64,000 nt of DNA from Leisingera caerulea DSM 24564 (GTDB taxonomy: Bacteria > Pseudomonadota > Alphaproteobacteria > Rhodobacterales > Rhodobacteraceae). The DNA lies in NCBI RefSeq assembly GCF_000473325.1, contig NZ_KI421513.1:2675217-2739216 (forward strand). The letters run 5' to 3'. Below, piece after piece: positions 9,280-17,916 of this stretch. The notes beneath the pieces were generated by a model, which did no database searches, was not told the origin of the DNA, and saw only the letters and a program-made list of their open reading frames with translations. The position numbers and the translations under genes were made by a program. Position 1 is the stretch's first letter. Every line of letters begins with the position of its first letter.

Positions 9280-9939
9280 ATGTTTACGCCGAAACGCGCC
9301 CTGACCGCATCTGCCTTGGCCCTGCTGGCTGCACCGGTTTGGGCCGGCGCGCAGGTGCAGGCCGTGACCGACCTGAACCTGCGCGCAGGCCCGGGACCGC
9401 ATCACGAAATCATCGGTGTGATCTCTGCCGACGGCTCGGTTGATCTTGAGGGCTGCCTTGAGGAAAGCAACTGGTGCAAGGTCGCATACGATGGTGCGGA
9501 CGGCTGGGCCTATGGTGAATACCTGACTGGGGCCGTCACCGAAAAATTCGTTCCGGTGGTTGCCAAGGAAAGCCCTGTCAAGTTCAACACCGTGACCTAT
9601 ACCACCACTGAAACCGGTGAAACCGATGCAGCAATGGGCGCACTCGGCGGCGCGATCACCGGCGGCCTGATTGCCGGTCCGGCCGGCGTCGTCGCGGGGG
9701 CCGTGGCAGGCAGCCTCGCAGGGGAAGCCGCTGTGCCGGACGAGAAAGTCGTCACCTATGTGCGCAGCAATGCCACCGAACCGGTGTACGTGCAGGGTGA
9801 AGTGGTGACTGGCGTCATGATCCCGGAGGAAGTGGAGCTGACCGCGGTTCCGGACTCCGAATACCGCTATGTCTACCTGAACGGCTTGCCTGTGCTGGTT
9901 GAGGCGGATGACCGCACGGTGGTCTACGTGGTGCGCTGA
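9280..9939 (+). CDS. Secreted SH3-domain / DUF1236 protein
   Basis: 219 residues. The signal peptide MFTPKRALTASALALLAAPVW ends near Ala22-Gly. Residues about 25-85 form a bacterial SH3 domain (VTDLNLRAGPGPHHEIIGVI, then SNWCKVAYDGADGWAYGEYL). A glycine/alanine-rich hydrophobic segment follows at about 120-150 (GALGGAITGGLIAGPAGVVA). The C-terminus is a DUF1236-like domain (YRYVYLNGLPVLVEADDR). Such proteins are thought to sit in the periplasm and bind cell-wall material; that is inference. The ATG at 9280 has GAGAGGA upstream. Confidence 0.8.
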   Translation: MFTPKRALTASALALLAAPVWAGAQVQAVTDLNLRAGPGPHHEIIGVISADGSVDLEGCLEESNWCKVAYDGADGWAYGEYLTGAVTEKFVPVVAKESPVKFNTVTYTTTETGETDAAMGALGGAITGGLIAGPAGVVAGAVAGSLAGEAAVPDEKVVTYVRSNATEPVYVQGEVVTGVMIPEEVELTAVPDSEYRYVYLNGLPVLVEADDRTVVYVVR

Positions 9940-9962
9940 TCCGGTCCAAAGCGAAATTGTGC

Positions 9963-9985
9963 GGGCGGTCCCTTGCGGGCCGCCC
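9963..9985 (+). terminator. Hairpin after the SH3/DUF1236 gene
   Basis: GGGCGG pairs with CCGCCC, and an inner CCC pairs with GGG, around a short TTGC loop. It lies 24 bases after the stop codon. No long T run follows, so it is a probable but weak intrinsic terminator. Confidence 0.45.
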
Positions 9986-10040
9986 GTTGCCGTTTGCGGT
10001 GTCCGCACAGGAACACGATTGACCCGAATCGTGCCCTGGT

Positions 10041-10069
10041 CTATTGAATTGAACAACTGTTCATATAAT
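10041..10069 (+). promoter_or_regulatory. Candidate promoter with overlapping inverted repeat upstream of ivd
   Basis: A perfect -10 hexamer TATAAT lies at 10064-10069, about 27 bases before the ivd start codon. Directly abutting it is TGAACA-AC-TGTTCA (10050-10063), a perfect 6 bp inverted repeat that would cover the spacer. The -35 is poor: CTATTG at 10041-10046 gives a 17 bp spacer. This is the layout expected for a repressible promoter of leucine/isovalerate catabolism, but no regulator gene is adjacent and the regulator's identity is unknown. Confidence 0.5.
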
Positions 10070-10095
10070 CGGCTGTGCCCTGGAGGATCTGCGGG

Positions 10096-11256
10096 ATGTT
10101 CAACGCAAGCATGAGTTTCGATCTTGGTGAGGATGTTAACGCCCTGCGCGATGTGGTTCACCGCTGGGCGCAGGACCGCGTCAAGCCGATGGCGCAGGAG
10201 ATCGACCAGAACAACGAATTCCCTGCCGGTCTGTGGCAGGAGATGGGTGAGCTGGGCCTGCTCGGCATCACCGTGCCGGAAGAATTCGGCGGCGCGGGCA
10301 TGTCTTACCTCGCCCACACCGTCGCGGTTGAGGAAATCGCACGGGCCTCGGCCTCCGTTTCGCTGTCCTACGGCGCGCACTCCAACCTCTGCGTTAATCA
10401 GATCAAACTGAACGGCAATGCGGAGCAGAAGCAGAAATACCTGCCGCGGCTGATCTCTGGTGAGCACGTCGGCGCGCTGGCGATGTCAGAGGCGGGCGCG
10501 GGTTCGGACGTGGTCTCGATGAGCTTGCGCGCGGAAAAGCGCAACGACCACTTCCGCCTGAACGGCAACAAGTACTGGATCACCAACGGCCCGGATGCCG
10601 ATACGCTGGTGGTCTACGCCAAGACCGATCCGGAGGCGGGCTCCAAGGGCATCACCGCCTTCCTGATCGAAAAGGAGATGAAGGGTTTCTCCACCTCCAA
10701 GCATTTCGACAAGCTGGGGATGCGCGGCTCCAACACTGCCGAGCTGGTGTTTGAAGACGTGGAAGTCCCGTTTGAGAACGTGCTGGGCGAAGAGGGCAAG
10801 GGCGTGCGCGTGCTGATGTCCGGCCTGGATTATGAGCGCGTGGTGCTGGCGGGCATCGGCCTGGGTATCATGGCGTCCTGCATGGATGAGATGATGCCCT
10901 ACATGGCGGAGCGCAAGCAATTCGGCCAGCCGATCGGGAACTTCCAGCTGATGCAGGCCAAGATTGCCGACATGTACACGGCGATGAACTCGGCGCGGGC
11001 CTATGTCTACGAAGTCGCGAAATCCTGCGACAACGGCACCGTGACCCGCCAGGACGCGGCGGCCTGCTGCCTTTATGCGTCCGAGGTGGCGATGACCCAG
11101 GCGCACCAGGCGGTGCAGGCCTTTGGCGGCGCGGGCTATTTGTCCGACAACCCGGTCGGCCGCATCTTCCGCGATGCCAAGCTGATGGAAATCGGCGCAG
11201 GCACCAGCGAGATCCGCCGGATGCTGATCGGCCGCGAGCTGATGGGTACCATGTAA
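10096..11256 (+). CDS. ivd: Isovaleryl-CoA dehydrogenase
   Basis: 386 residues; FAD-dependent acyl-CoA dehydrogenase that converts isovaleryl-CoA to 3-methylcrotonyl-CoA in leucine degradation, passing electrons to ETF. Family motifs are [32 protein letters not shown], the loop [18 protein letters not shown] (containing the Glu position typical of isovaleryl-CoA dehydrogenases), [20 protein letters not shown], and the C-terminal [19 protein letters not shown] with [17 protein letters not shown]. The ATG at 10096 is preceded by GGAGG; a second ATG at 10111 is possible. Function is supported by the mcc, HMG-CoA lyase and methylglutaconyl-CoA hydratase genes downstream, although ompW on the other strand separates ivd from them. 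Confidence 0.92.
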   Translation: MFNASMSFDLGEDVNALRDVVHRWAQDRVKPMAQEIDQNNEFPAGLWQEMGELGLLGITVPEEFGGAGMSYLAHTVAVEEIARASASVSLSYGAHSNLCVNQIKLNGNAEQKQKYLPRLISGEHVGALAMSEAGAGSDVVSMSLRAEKRNDHFRLNGNKYWITNGPDADTLVVYAKTDPEAGSKGITAFLIEKEMKGFSTSKHFDKLGMRGSNTAELVFEDVEVPFENVLGEEGKGVRVLMSGLDYERVVLAGIGLGIMASCMDEMMPYMAERKQFGQPIGNFQLMQAKIADMYTAMNSARAYVYEVAKSCDNGTVTRQDAAACCLYASEVAMTQAHQAVQAFGGAGYLSDNPVGRIFRDAKLMEIGAGTSEIRRMLIGRELMGTM

Positions 11257-11263
11257 CAAACGA

Positions 11264-11296
11264 AAACCCCGCGCATCCCAGGGAGGCGCGGGGTTT
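11264..11296 (+). terminator. Intrinsic terminator after ivd
   Basis: AAACCCCGCGC pairs with GCGCGGGGTTT (11 bp) around an 11-base loop, 8 bases after the ivd stop. Because the stem has A and T tracts on its two ends it could also serve ompW, which converges from the right. It separates ivd transcriptionally from the rest of the leucine block. Confidence 0.8.
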
Positions 11297-11352
11297 GAAA
11301 CAAGCCTGGCGGCACGAGGCCAGCCGCCAGACCGGAACAAAGTCACTAAGGA

Positions 11353-11955
11353 TCAGAAGCGGTGCACGTAAGCGAGGTTCACGACAACCGGATCAATCTC
11401 TGCGGTGCCGATTGCGGCGCCGTTCAGGGTTGCGTCGGTGTCGATGTCCATCCAGCGCACGTTGAACCGCAGCGCGCCATTGTCGGAGATCTGGTAGTCG
11501 GCACCGGCGTTGACCGCCACACCAAAGCTGTCATCGAGGTCGAGCGTGCCAAGCGCGGTCTCTTCCTCAAAGAAGGTGGTGTAGTTCAGGCCCAGACCCA
11601 GGAACGGCTTGACCTTGCCGGCGGTCGGGAAGTGGTAGTTGACCGACAGGGTCGGCGGCAGCTGCTTGGCGGACGCTGCAAACGCGCCGTTCAGGCGAAC
11701 GTCATGCTCGAACGGCGAGGCCGCCAGCAGCTCGACACCCCAGTTGTCGCGGAAGAAGTATTCAACGGTCAGCGAAAGCGCGGTGCCATCGTCGATATCC
11801 GCTGCGGCGCCGGCCAGGGTGCCGTTGCCGGATTTCGGGTTGACGTTGGCGATACCAACACCAACGGTCCAGTCGCCTTGCTGCTGGGCCAGCGCGGGGC
11901 CAGCCAGGGCGGCGAGGGCAGAAGTCAGTGCCAAAGCGGAAACGATGCGTTTCAT
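11353..11955 (-). CDS. ompW: OmpW family outer membrane beta-barrel
   Basis: 200 residues. The signal peptide MKRIVSALALTSALAALAGP ends at ALA-QQQ. The mature part has alternating beta-strand character, with the OmpW features DDGTALSLTVEYFFRDNWGV, GVELLAASPFEHDV, LPPTLSVNYHFPTAGKVKPF and the C-terminal Phe (NLAYVHRF) used by the Bam machinery. OmpW forms a small 8-stranded hydrophobic channel in the outer membrane. The ATG at 11955 has AAGGGA upstream; an in-frame extension to 12030 lacks a signal-like N-terminus and is not used. An FNR-type box lies 62-75 bases upstream of the start, matching the known oxygen control of ompW in other bacteria. Confidence 0.9.
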   Translation of the reverse strand: MKRIVSALALTSALAALAGPALAQQQGDWTVGVGIANVNPKSGNGTLAGAAADIDDGTALSLTVEYFFRDNWGVELLAASPFEHDVRLNGAFAASAKQLPPTLSVNYHFPTAGKVKPFLGLGLNYTTFFEEETALGTLDLDDSFGVAVNAGADYQISDNGALRFNVRWMDIDTDATLNGAAIGTAEIDPVVVNLAYVHRF

Positions 11956-12016
11956 CGGGTGCGTCCCTTTTCTTGTGTTTACCCCGCAGTGGTGCCCCAT
12001 GGCGCGGCCGAAAACT

Positions 12017-12030
12017 CTGATCTGGATCAA
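12017..12030 (-). promoter_or_regulatory. FNR/FnrL-type anaerobox upstream of ompW
   Basis: On the minus strand the site reads TTGATCCAGATCAG. It matches TTGAT-N4-ATCAA in nine of ten specified positions, differing only in the last base. It ends 62 bases before the ompW ATG, compatible with class II activation from a start site about 40 bases inside the leader. The target protein family is oxygen-regulated in enterobacteria. Confidence 0.6.
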
Positions 12031-12104
12031 GGGGCGGATCGCTTTCCCCTTGAAAAGCCGGTGAAAAATTGCATGTCCGCCATGCGTTTCGGGAATGTCT
12101 AAAT

Positions 12105-13631
12105 ATGCATGACACCTGTAACATTCCCGGGCTTCGCGCTGATGGCAGCTGGGACCTGCCGGAGCGGCTGAACATGGCCGCGCAATGCCTGTCGCATCCG
12201 GCTGAAAAGACCGCCCTGATTGATATGACCGGTCCGGCGCGGCGGGACATTTCTTACGGCGGGCTTGCGGAGATGACCGACGGGCTGGCCCGCTACCTGC
12301 TGCAGCGTATCCAGCCGGGCGACCGGGTCGGGGTGCTGCTCAGCCAGTCGCCCTGGTGCGCCGCGGCGCATCTGGCGATCTGGAAGGCAGGCGGCATCTC
12401 GGTGCCCTTGTTCAAGCTGTTCAAGCGCGACGCGCTGGCGTCACGCGCCGGCGACGCGGGTGTGCGCTTCGTCTTCACCGACGCCGAGGGCGCCGGCCTG
12501 CTAGGCGATCTGGCCGAAGCGGTGATGACGGACAGCGCCGGGCTGGAGGGGGCACCGGTCCCCTTCGCCGATACCGCGCCGGATACGCCTGCCGTTCTGA
12601 TCTACACCTCCGGTACCACCGGCAGCCCCAAGGGCGCGTTGCACGGCCACCGCGTGCTGACCGGCCATCTGCCGGGCGTTGCGATCAGCCACGACCACCT
12701 TGGCCAGCCCGGCGATGTCCTCTGGACGCCGGCCGACTGGGCCTGGATCGGCGGGCTGTTCGACGTGCTGATGCCGGGCCTGGCGCTGGGCGTGCCGGTG
12801 GTTGCCGCGCGACTGGACAAGTTCTCGCCTGAAGCCTGCGCCGGTCTGATCGCCAAGGCAGGCGTGCGCAATATCTTCTTCCCCCCAACGGCGCTGCGGA
12901 TGCTGAAGGCAGCAGGGCAGGGGCTCAACGGCCTGCGCTCTGTTGCCAGCGGCGGAGAGCCCCTGGGCGCAGAGATGCTCGCCTGGGGCCGGCGCCGGCT
13001 GGGCATGACCATCAACGAATTCTACGGCCAGACCGAATGCAACATGGTTGCCTCCTCCTGCGCGGCAGATTTCGATCCGCGGCCGGGCTGCATCGGCAAG
13101 GCTGTGCCGGGGCATGAACTGGCAGTGATCGACGAAGCGGGCAACCCTACCGAAGGCGAAGGCGACGTCGCGATCCGCCGCGGTTCTGCCTCAATGCTGC
13201 TGGAATACTGGAACCGGCCCGAAGAGACCGCCGCCAAGTTCCGCGGCGAGTGGCTGGTCACTGGCGACCGCGGCATCTGGGACGGCGATTACCTGCGCTT
13301 TGTCGGCCGCGAGGATGATGTGATCACCTCCGGCGGCTACCGAATTGGCCCGGCGGAGATCGAGGATTGCCTGCTGACTCACCCAAGCGTCGCGACGGTG
13401 GGTGTGGTCGGCAAGCCCGACAACCTGCGCACCGAGATCGTCAAAGCTTATGTGGTGCTGAAACCCGGTGCCGCGGCCTCCGAGAAGGAGCTGCAGGACT
13501 ACGTCAAGGACCGCCTCGCGCATTATTCCTATCCGCGCGAGGTGGCGTTCCTGGACGCGCTGCCGATGACCGTGACCGGCAAGGTGATCCGCAAGGAGCT
13601 GAAGGCGCGGGCTGCGGGGGAGGTGAACTGA
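12105..13631 (+). CDS. AMP-forming acyl-CoA synthetase
   Basis: 508 residues, ANL superfamily adenylate-forming ligase. The phosphate loop is LIYTSGTTGSPKGALHG (about residues 165-181). Core motifs NEFYGQTE and TGDRGIWDGDYLRFVGREDD follow, then the hinge and C-terminal catalytic motif VTGKVIRKELK with the adenylation Lys. The group includes medium-chain and acetate/acetoacetate ligases; substrate cannot be read from sequence. Its place with mccB/mccA suggests activation of a branched or short-chain acid linked to leucine catabolism. The ATG at 12105 gives MHDTCNIPG; its ribosome site is weak and an ATG further in is possible. Its stop overlaps the next gene by one base (TGATG). Confidence 0.85.
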   Translation: MHDTCNIPGLRADGSWDLPERLNMAAQCLSHPAEKTALIDMTGPARRDISYGGLAEMTDGLARYLLQRIQPGDRVGVLLSQSPWCAAAHLAIWKAGGISVPLFKLFKRDALASRAGDAGVRFVFTDAEGAGLLGDLAEAVMTDSAGLEGAPVPFADTAPDTPAVLIYTSGTTGSPKGALHGHRVLTGHLPGVAISHDHLGQPGDVLWTPADWAWIGGLFDVLMPGLALGVPVVAARLDKFSPEACAGLIAKAGVRNIFFPPTALRMLKAAGQGLNGLRSVASGGEPLGAEMLAWGRRRLGMTINEFYGQTECNMVASSCAADFDPRPGCIGKAVPGHELAVIDEAGNPTEGEGDVAIRRGSASMLLEYWNRPEETAAKFRGEWLVTGDRGIWDGDYLRFVGREDDVITSGGYRIGPAEIEDCLLTHPSVATVGVVGKPDNLRTEIVKAYVVLKPGAAASEKELQDYVKDRLAHYSYPREVAFLDALPMTVTGKVIRKELKARAAGEVN

Positions 13632-14128
13632 TGAAACAGCCAGCTCCTTTCGCAATTGCAGCCAGTGTCTTTGCTTTGGGCATGGTGTCACCACCTGCAG
13701 CGACAGGTGATGAGCACTCCCATTTTGATACACCTGGTTTTCTATCCGCGTGCACGGTGTTTGTCCCGGATGTTGCCTTTGCGGTGCCGATGGACACTCA
13801 ATGCGTCTCGCAGGCAGTCCGCATGTGCAACTTGAGCCGCGAAATGAAGGCTTTGCAGCATTGTGCTGACCTTGCCGCGGCTTGGATGGAGGCGGATGGG
13901 GCAAGCATCGTCAGTCAAATGCCCGGTTTTGATGAGAGTGTTCTTGATGACAATTGGCACGAAGGTTTGTCTTTGCCTGCTTTGGCCGACGCGCCGGATT
14001 GCACCAAGGTCTTTGACCCCAATCTGCCACCCGAAACAGCGTGCCGCTATTCCGAAGCACTTTCAGAATGGCTTAAGCTGAGAATTTTGCTGCGCAGTGA
14101 AGTTGTGGCCGGGGATGCAAGCCAATGA
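13631..14128 (+). CDS. Secreted protein of unknown function coupled to the acyl-CoA synthetase
   Basis: 165 residues, not recognised. The N-terminus [19 protein letters not shown] looks like a signal peptide ending near Ala-Thr-Gly. The mature part has about six Cys residues ([38 protein letters not shown]), suggesting disulfides in the periplasm. The start overlaps the preceding stop by one base, so translation is probably coupled. Codon use is unlike its neighbours: a hand count over 13681-13800 and 13861-13980 gives about 54% GC, clearly lower than the flanking genes. It has no obvious role in leucine breakdown and may be a recent insertion. Confidence 0.7.
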   Translation: MKQPAPFAIAASVFALGMVSPPAATGDEHSHFDTPGFLSACTVFVPDVAFAVPMDTQCVSQAVRMCNLSREMKALQHCADLAAAWMEADGASIVSQMPGFDESVLDDNWHEGLSLPALADAPDCTKVFDPNLPPETACRYSEALSEWLKLRILLRSEVVAGDASQ

Positions 14129-14204
14129 CCTACGGTGTTGCACACCCGGCGTACGCTGCGCCAACCGGAAATATAGATCTCAACCCTATAACGGGAGAGT
14201 GGAC

Positions 14205-15809
14205 ATGAAACTCACATCCAAGGCGATGCCCTCTTCGGAAGGCTTCAAGCAGAACCGCGAGGCGCATCTGGACGCCCTCGCGCAGATCAGCGAAGCGGCC
14301 GAGGCCGCGCGCATGGGCGGCGGCGAGAAATCCCGCGCCCGCCACGAGAGCCGCGGCAAGATGCTGCCGCGCCGCCGGGTGGCGAACCTCCTCGATCCCG
14401 GCTCCCCGTTTCTGGAAATCGGCGCCACAGCGGCGCACGGCATGTATGACGGTGCGGCACCTGCGGCAGGTGTGATCGCAGGCATCGGCCGGGTGCACGG
14501 CCAAGAGGTCATGGTGGTCTGCAACGACGCCACCGTGAAGGGCGGCACCTATTACCCGATGACGGTGAAGAAGCACCTGCGCGCGCAGGAGATCGCGGAG
14601 GAGAACCGTCTTCCCTGCATCTACCTTGTCGACTCGGGGGGCGCCAACCTGCCCAATCAGGACGAGGTATTCCCCGACCGCGACCACTTCGGGCGCATCT
14701 TCTACAACCAGGCCCGGATGTCGGCCAAGGGCATCCCGCAGATTGCCGTCGTCATGGGCTCCTGCACCGCAGGCGGTGCCTATGTGCCAGCGATGTCGGA
14801 TGTGACCATCATCGTGAAGGAGCAGGGCACCATCTTCCTGGCGGGCCCGCCGTTGGTGAAGGCCGCGACGGGCGAGGTTGTCAGCGCCGAAGACCTGGGC
14901 GGCGGCGATGTGCACACGCGCCTGTCCGGCGTGGCCGATTACCTGGCCGAGGATGATGCCCACGCGCTGGCGCTCGCGCGGCGCTCGGTGCAGTCGCTGA
15001 ACATCACCAAGCCGCTGACGGTGAATTGGGCCAGCCCGGAAGAGCCTGCCTACGACCCCGAGGAAATCCTGGGCGTGGTGCCCGGCGACCTGCGCACGCC
15101 CTACGACATTCGCGAGGTAATCGCGCGGCTGGTCGACGGCTCCCGCTTTGACGAATTCAAGCCGCGCTTCGGCGAAACGCTTGTCACTGGCTTTGCCCAC
15201 CTCAAGGGCTGCCCGATCGGCATTGTCGCCAACAACGGTGTGCTGTTCTCCGAAGCCGCACAGAAGGGCGCGCATTTCGTCGAGCTGTGCAGCCAGCGCA
15301 AGATCCCGCTGGTGTTCCTGCAGAACATCACCGGCTTCATGGTCGGCCGCAAATACGAAAACGAGGGCATCGCCCGCCACGGCGCCAAGATGGTGACCGC
15401 TGTTGCCACCACCAACGTCCCCAAGATCACCATGCTGGTCGGCGGGTCCTTCGGGGCCGGCAATTACGGCATGTCGGGCCGCGCCTACCAGCCGCGGTTC
15501 CTGTGGACCTGGCCGAACTCCCGCATCTCGGTGATGGGCGGCGAGCAGGCGGCGGGCGTGCTGGCGACTGTGAAACGCGATGCCATCGAACGCCAGGGCG
15601 GCAGCTGGAGCGCCGAGGAAGAAGCCGACTTCAAGCGCCCCACCATCGAGATGTTCGAGGAGCAGAGCCACCCGCTCTATGCCTCGGCGCGCCTTTGGGA
15701 TGACGGCATCATCGACCCGCGCAAATCCCGCGACGTGCTGGCACTTTCGCTCAGCGCGGCGCTGAACGCCCCGATTGAAGATACACGCTTCGGCGTCTTC
15801 CGGATGTAA
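14205..15809 (+). CDS. mccB: Methylcrotonyl-CoA carboxylase, carboxyltransferase (beta) subunit
   Basis: 534 residues. Carboxyltransferase half of 3-methylcrotonyl-CoA carboxylase, which with the biotinylated alpha subunit makes 3-methylglutaconyl-CoA. It starts [20 protein letters not shown] and has the crotonase-like acyl-CoA carboxylase folds: [20 protein letters not shown], the oxyanion region [18 protein letters not shown], and in the second half [20 protein letters not shown] with [15 protein letters not shown]. The MCC-specific long N-terminus and the adjacent mccA and HMG-CoA lyase genes favour MCC over propionyl-CoA or geranyl-CoA carboxylase. The ATG at 14205 has GGGAGAG upstream. 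Confidence 0.93.
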   Translation: MKLTSKAMPSSEGFKQNREAHLDALAQISEAAEAARMGGGEKSRARHESRGKMLPRRRVANLLDPGSPFLEIGATAAHGMYDGAAPAAGVIAGIGRVHGQEVMVVCNDATVKGGTYYPMTVKKHLRAQEIAEENRLPCIYLVDSGGANLPNQDEVFPDRDHFGRIFYNQARMSAKGIPQIAVVMGSCTAGGAYVPAMSDVTIIVKEQGTIFLAGPPLVKAATGEVVSAEDLGGGDVHTRLSGVADYLAEDDAHALALARRSVQSLNITKPLTVNWASPEEPAYDPEEILGVVPGDLRTPYDIREVIARLVDGSRFDEFKPRFGETLVTGFAHLKGCPIGIVANNGVLFSEAAQKGAHFVELCSQRKIPLVFLQNITGFMVGRKYENEGIARHGAKMVTAVATTNVPKITMLVGGSFGAGNYGMSGRAYQPRFLWTWPNSRISVMGGEQAAGVLATVKRDAIERQGGSWSAEEEADFKRPTIEMFEEQSHPLYASARLWDDGIIDPRKSRDVLALSLSAALNAPIEDTRFGVFRM

Positions 15810-15827
15810 ATTCCGCGCTTCATCTGG

Positions 15828-15868
15828 CCAGAAATATCCCCGGGGGTCCGGGGGCAGGCAGCCCCCGG
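15828..15868 (-). repeat. Dispersed intergenic repeat, copy 1 (inverted), with hairpin
   Basis: Between mccB and mccA. CCGGGGGC/GCCCCCGG forms an 8 bp stem with a 5-base loop at 15848-15868. Read on the minus strand it continues CCCCCGGGGATATTTCTGGC and then CAGATGAAG, the same tail as the element at 54763-54816. It belongs to a short dispersed family with members at 17850, 53862 and 54763. It may attenuate transcription within the operon. Confidence 0.6.
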
Positions 15869-15897
15869 TCCAGAGATCCAGACAAAGGACCAACCCC

Positions 15898-17835
15898 ATG
15901 TTTGACAAGATCCTGATTGCCAACCGCGGCGAAATCGCCTGCCGTGTGATGGAAACTGCCCGCGCCATGGGCGTGCGCACGGTGGCGGTCTATTCCGACG
16001 CCGACGCCGCCGCAAAACATGTGCAAATGGCGGACGAGGCGGTGCATATCGGCGGCCCGGCCCCGGCGGACAGCTACCTGAAAGGGGATGAAATCATCCG
16101 CGTGGCGCAGGAAACCGGCGCCCAGGCGATCCATCCGGGCTACGGCTTCCTGTCGGAAAACCCCAAGTTCGTCGAGGCGGTGGAGGCCGCGGGCCTTGTC
16201 TTCATCGGGCCGTCGGCGGATGCGATCCGCAAGATGGGCCTCAAGGACGCCGCCAAGGCGCTGATGGAAGAGGCCGGCGTGCCGGTGGTGCCGGGATATC
16301 ACGGCAGCAACCAGGACCCGGAGTTCCTGGCCGCCGAGGCTGAGAAGATCGGCTACCCGGTGCTGATCAAGGCGGTGGCCGGCGGCGGCGGCAAGGGGAT
16401 GCGGCTGGTTGAGAAACCGGAAGACTTTGCAGATGGACTGCAAAGCGCGCAGGGCGAGGCAACCACGGCCTTTGGCAATCCCGACGTTCTGATCGAGAAA
16501 TACATCCAGCAGCCCCGCCATATCGAGGTGCAGGTCTTTGGCGACGGCGAAAAAGCGGTGCATCTGTTTGAGCGCGACTGCTCGTTGCAGCGGCGCCATC
16601 AGAAGGTCATCGAAGAGGCTCCCGCGCCCGGCATGACGCCGGAGATGCGTGAAGCGATGGGCCAGGCCGGCGTGCGCGCGGCCGAAGCCATCGGCTACAA
16701 GGGCGCTGGCACGGTGGAATTCATCGTCGACGGCTCCGACGGGCTGCGCCCCGACGGCTTTTGGTTCATGGAAATGAACACCCGCCTGCAGGTGGAGCAT
16801 CCGGTGACCGAGCTGATCACCGGTGTCGATCTGGTGGACTGGCAGCTGCGCGTTGCTTCGGGCGAGAGCCTCCCTGCCAAGCAGGAGGACCTCACCATCA
16901 CCGGCCATGCGTTTGAGGCGCGGCTTTATGCAGAAGACGTGCCAAAGGGCTTCCTTCCGGCGACAGGCACGCTCACGCATTTGTCTTTCCCGGCTGAGTG
17001 CCGCGCCGACAGCGGCGTCAGGGCAGGGGACACCATCAGCCCCTGGTACGACCCGATGATCTCCAAGGTGATCGTGCACGGCTCCACCCGCAAGGTGGCG
17101 CTGTCGCGGCTGGCGCGCGCGCTGGAGGATACTGAGGTCGGCGGCACGGTCACCAACCTGGCGTTCCTTGGCGCGCTGGCGGCGCACAAGGAGTTTGCCA
17201 ACGGCGACGTGGACACCGGATTGATCGCCCGCGATCTGGACGCTCTGGTGGCCGCGCCGGAGGTGGAGCTGCGCCACAAGGCGGCGGCGGGCATGGTGGC
17301 GCTGGACCTGGCGGGGGCTGCGGCGCACACTGGCTTCAGCCTTTGGGCACCGCTGCACCGGGCTGTTACCCTGTCGCATGCGGGCGAAGAGTTCACCGCC
17401 GATGTGCAGGTGGACGGGCCTGACCGGCAGCTGTGGACCATTGGCGGCGAAACCGTCGTGGCGGAGCGCAGCCAGGGCCAATGGCGCATCGGCGAGCGCC
17501 GGATGCCAACCGTTTCGCAATCCGGAGCGCTGATCACCGTGCATGATGCCTACGGGCTGGAGTTCACCGTGGTGGACCCGCTGGACCGCGCAGCCGCAGC
17601 CGGTGGCGACATGAACGTGGTCGAGGCGCCGATGCCAGGCCTGGTCAAGGCGGTATTTGCCGAAGCGGGCCAGGCGGTGAAGGAGGGCGACCGGCTTGCC
17701 GTTCTGGAAGCCATGAAGATGGAGCACTCGCTGCTGGCCGCCCGCGATGGGGTTGTGGCCGAGGTTCTGGCCTCTGCCGGTGATCAGGTCGAGGCCGGCG
17801 CCGCGCTGGTGCGGCTGGAAGACGAGGATAGCTGA
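15898..17835 (+). CDS. mccA: Methylcrotonyl-CoA carboxylase, biotin carboxylase / carrier (alpha) subunit
   Basis: 645 residues. Carboxylates its own biotin using ATP and bicarbonate, then hands CO2 to MccB. The N-terminal biotin carboxylase starts MFDKILIANRGEIACRVMET. It has GGGGKGMRLV (ATP loop), the ERDCSLQRRHQKVIEEAPAP segment and EMNTRLQVEHPVTELITG. A BT linker domain follows. The C-terminal biotinyl domain carries the attachment site VLEAMKMEHSL, with the modified lysine at residue 607. The ATG at 15898 is chosen because it gives the universal N-terminus; the open frame upstream crosses a repeat. BirA at 37467 is the likely biotinylating enzyme. Confidence 0.95.
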   Translation: MFDKILIANRGEIACRVMETARAMGVRTVAVYSDADAAAKHVQMADEAVHIGGPAPADSYLKGDEIIRVAQETGAQAIHPGYGFLSENPKFVEAVEAAGLVFIGPSADAIRKMGLKDAAKALMEEAGVPVVPGYHGSNQDPEFLAAEAEKIGYPVLIKAVAGGGGKGMRLVEKPEDFADGLQSAQGEATTAFGNPDVLIEKYIQQPRHIEVQVFGDGEKAVHLFERDCSLQRRHQKVIEEAPAPGMTPEMREAMGQAGVRAAEAIGYKGAGTVEFIVDGSDGLRPDGFWFMEMNTRLQVEHPVTELITGVDLVDWQLRVASGESLPAKQEDLTITGHAFEARLYAEDVPKGFLPATGTLTHLSFPAECRADSGVRAGDTISPWYDPMISKVIVHGSTRKVALSRLARALEDTEVGGTVTNLAFLGALAAHKEFANGDVDTGLIARDLDALVAAPEVELRHKAAAGMVALDLAGAAAHTGFSLWAPLHRAVTLSHAGEEFTADVQVDGPDRQLWTIGGETVVAERSQGQWRIGERRMPTVSQSGALITVHDAYGLEFTVVDPLDRAAAAGGDMNVVEAPMPGLVKAVFAEAGQAVKEGDRLAVLEAMKMEHSLLAARDGVVAEVLASAGDQVEAGAALVRLEDEDS

Positions 17836-17849
17836 TCCGGATCTGCAGG

Positions 17850-17901
17850 CGGTGTGAGTGCCGCCCTGGCAGCAGTTTGAGTATTTTTTGGAAAGATGAA
17901 G
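17850..17901 (+). repeat. Dispersed intergenic repeat, copy 2
   Basis: Between mccA and the HMG-CoA lyase gene. It ends in GAGTATTTTTTGGAAAGATG followed by AAG, the conserved tail of the dispersed family, after a GC-rich region (GGCGGTGTGAGTGCCGCC, itself a 6 bp stem). The ATG inside GATGAAG is in frame with the next gene but belongs to the repeat. Confidence 0.55.
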
Positions 17902-17916
17902 CCAGAGGGGCGTTCC

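Noticed and set aside
17896..17916. Upstream ATG for HMG-CoA lyase
   Set aside because: It lies in the conserved GATGAAG tail of a dispersed repeat and would add seven residues not typical of the family.
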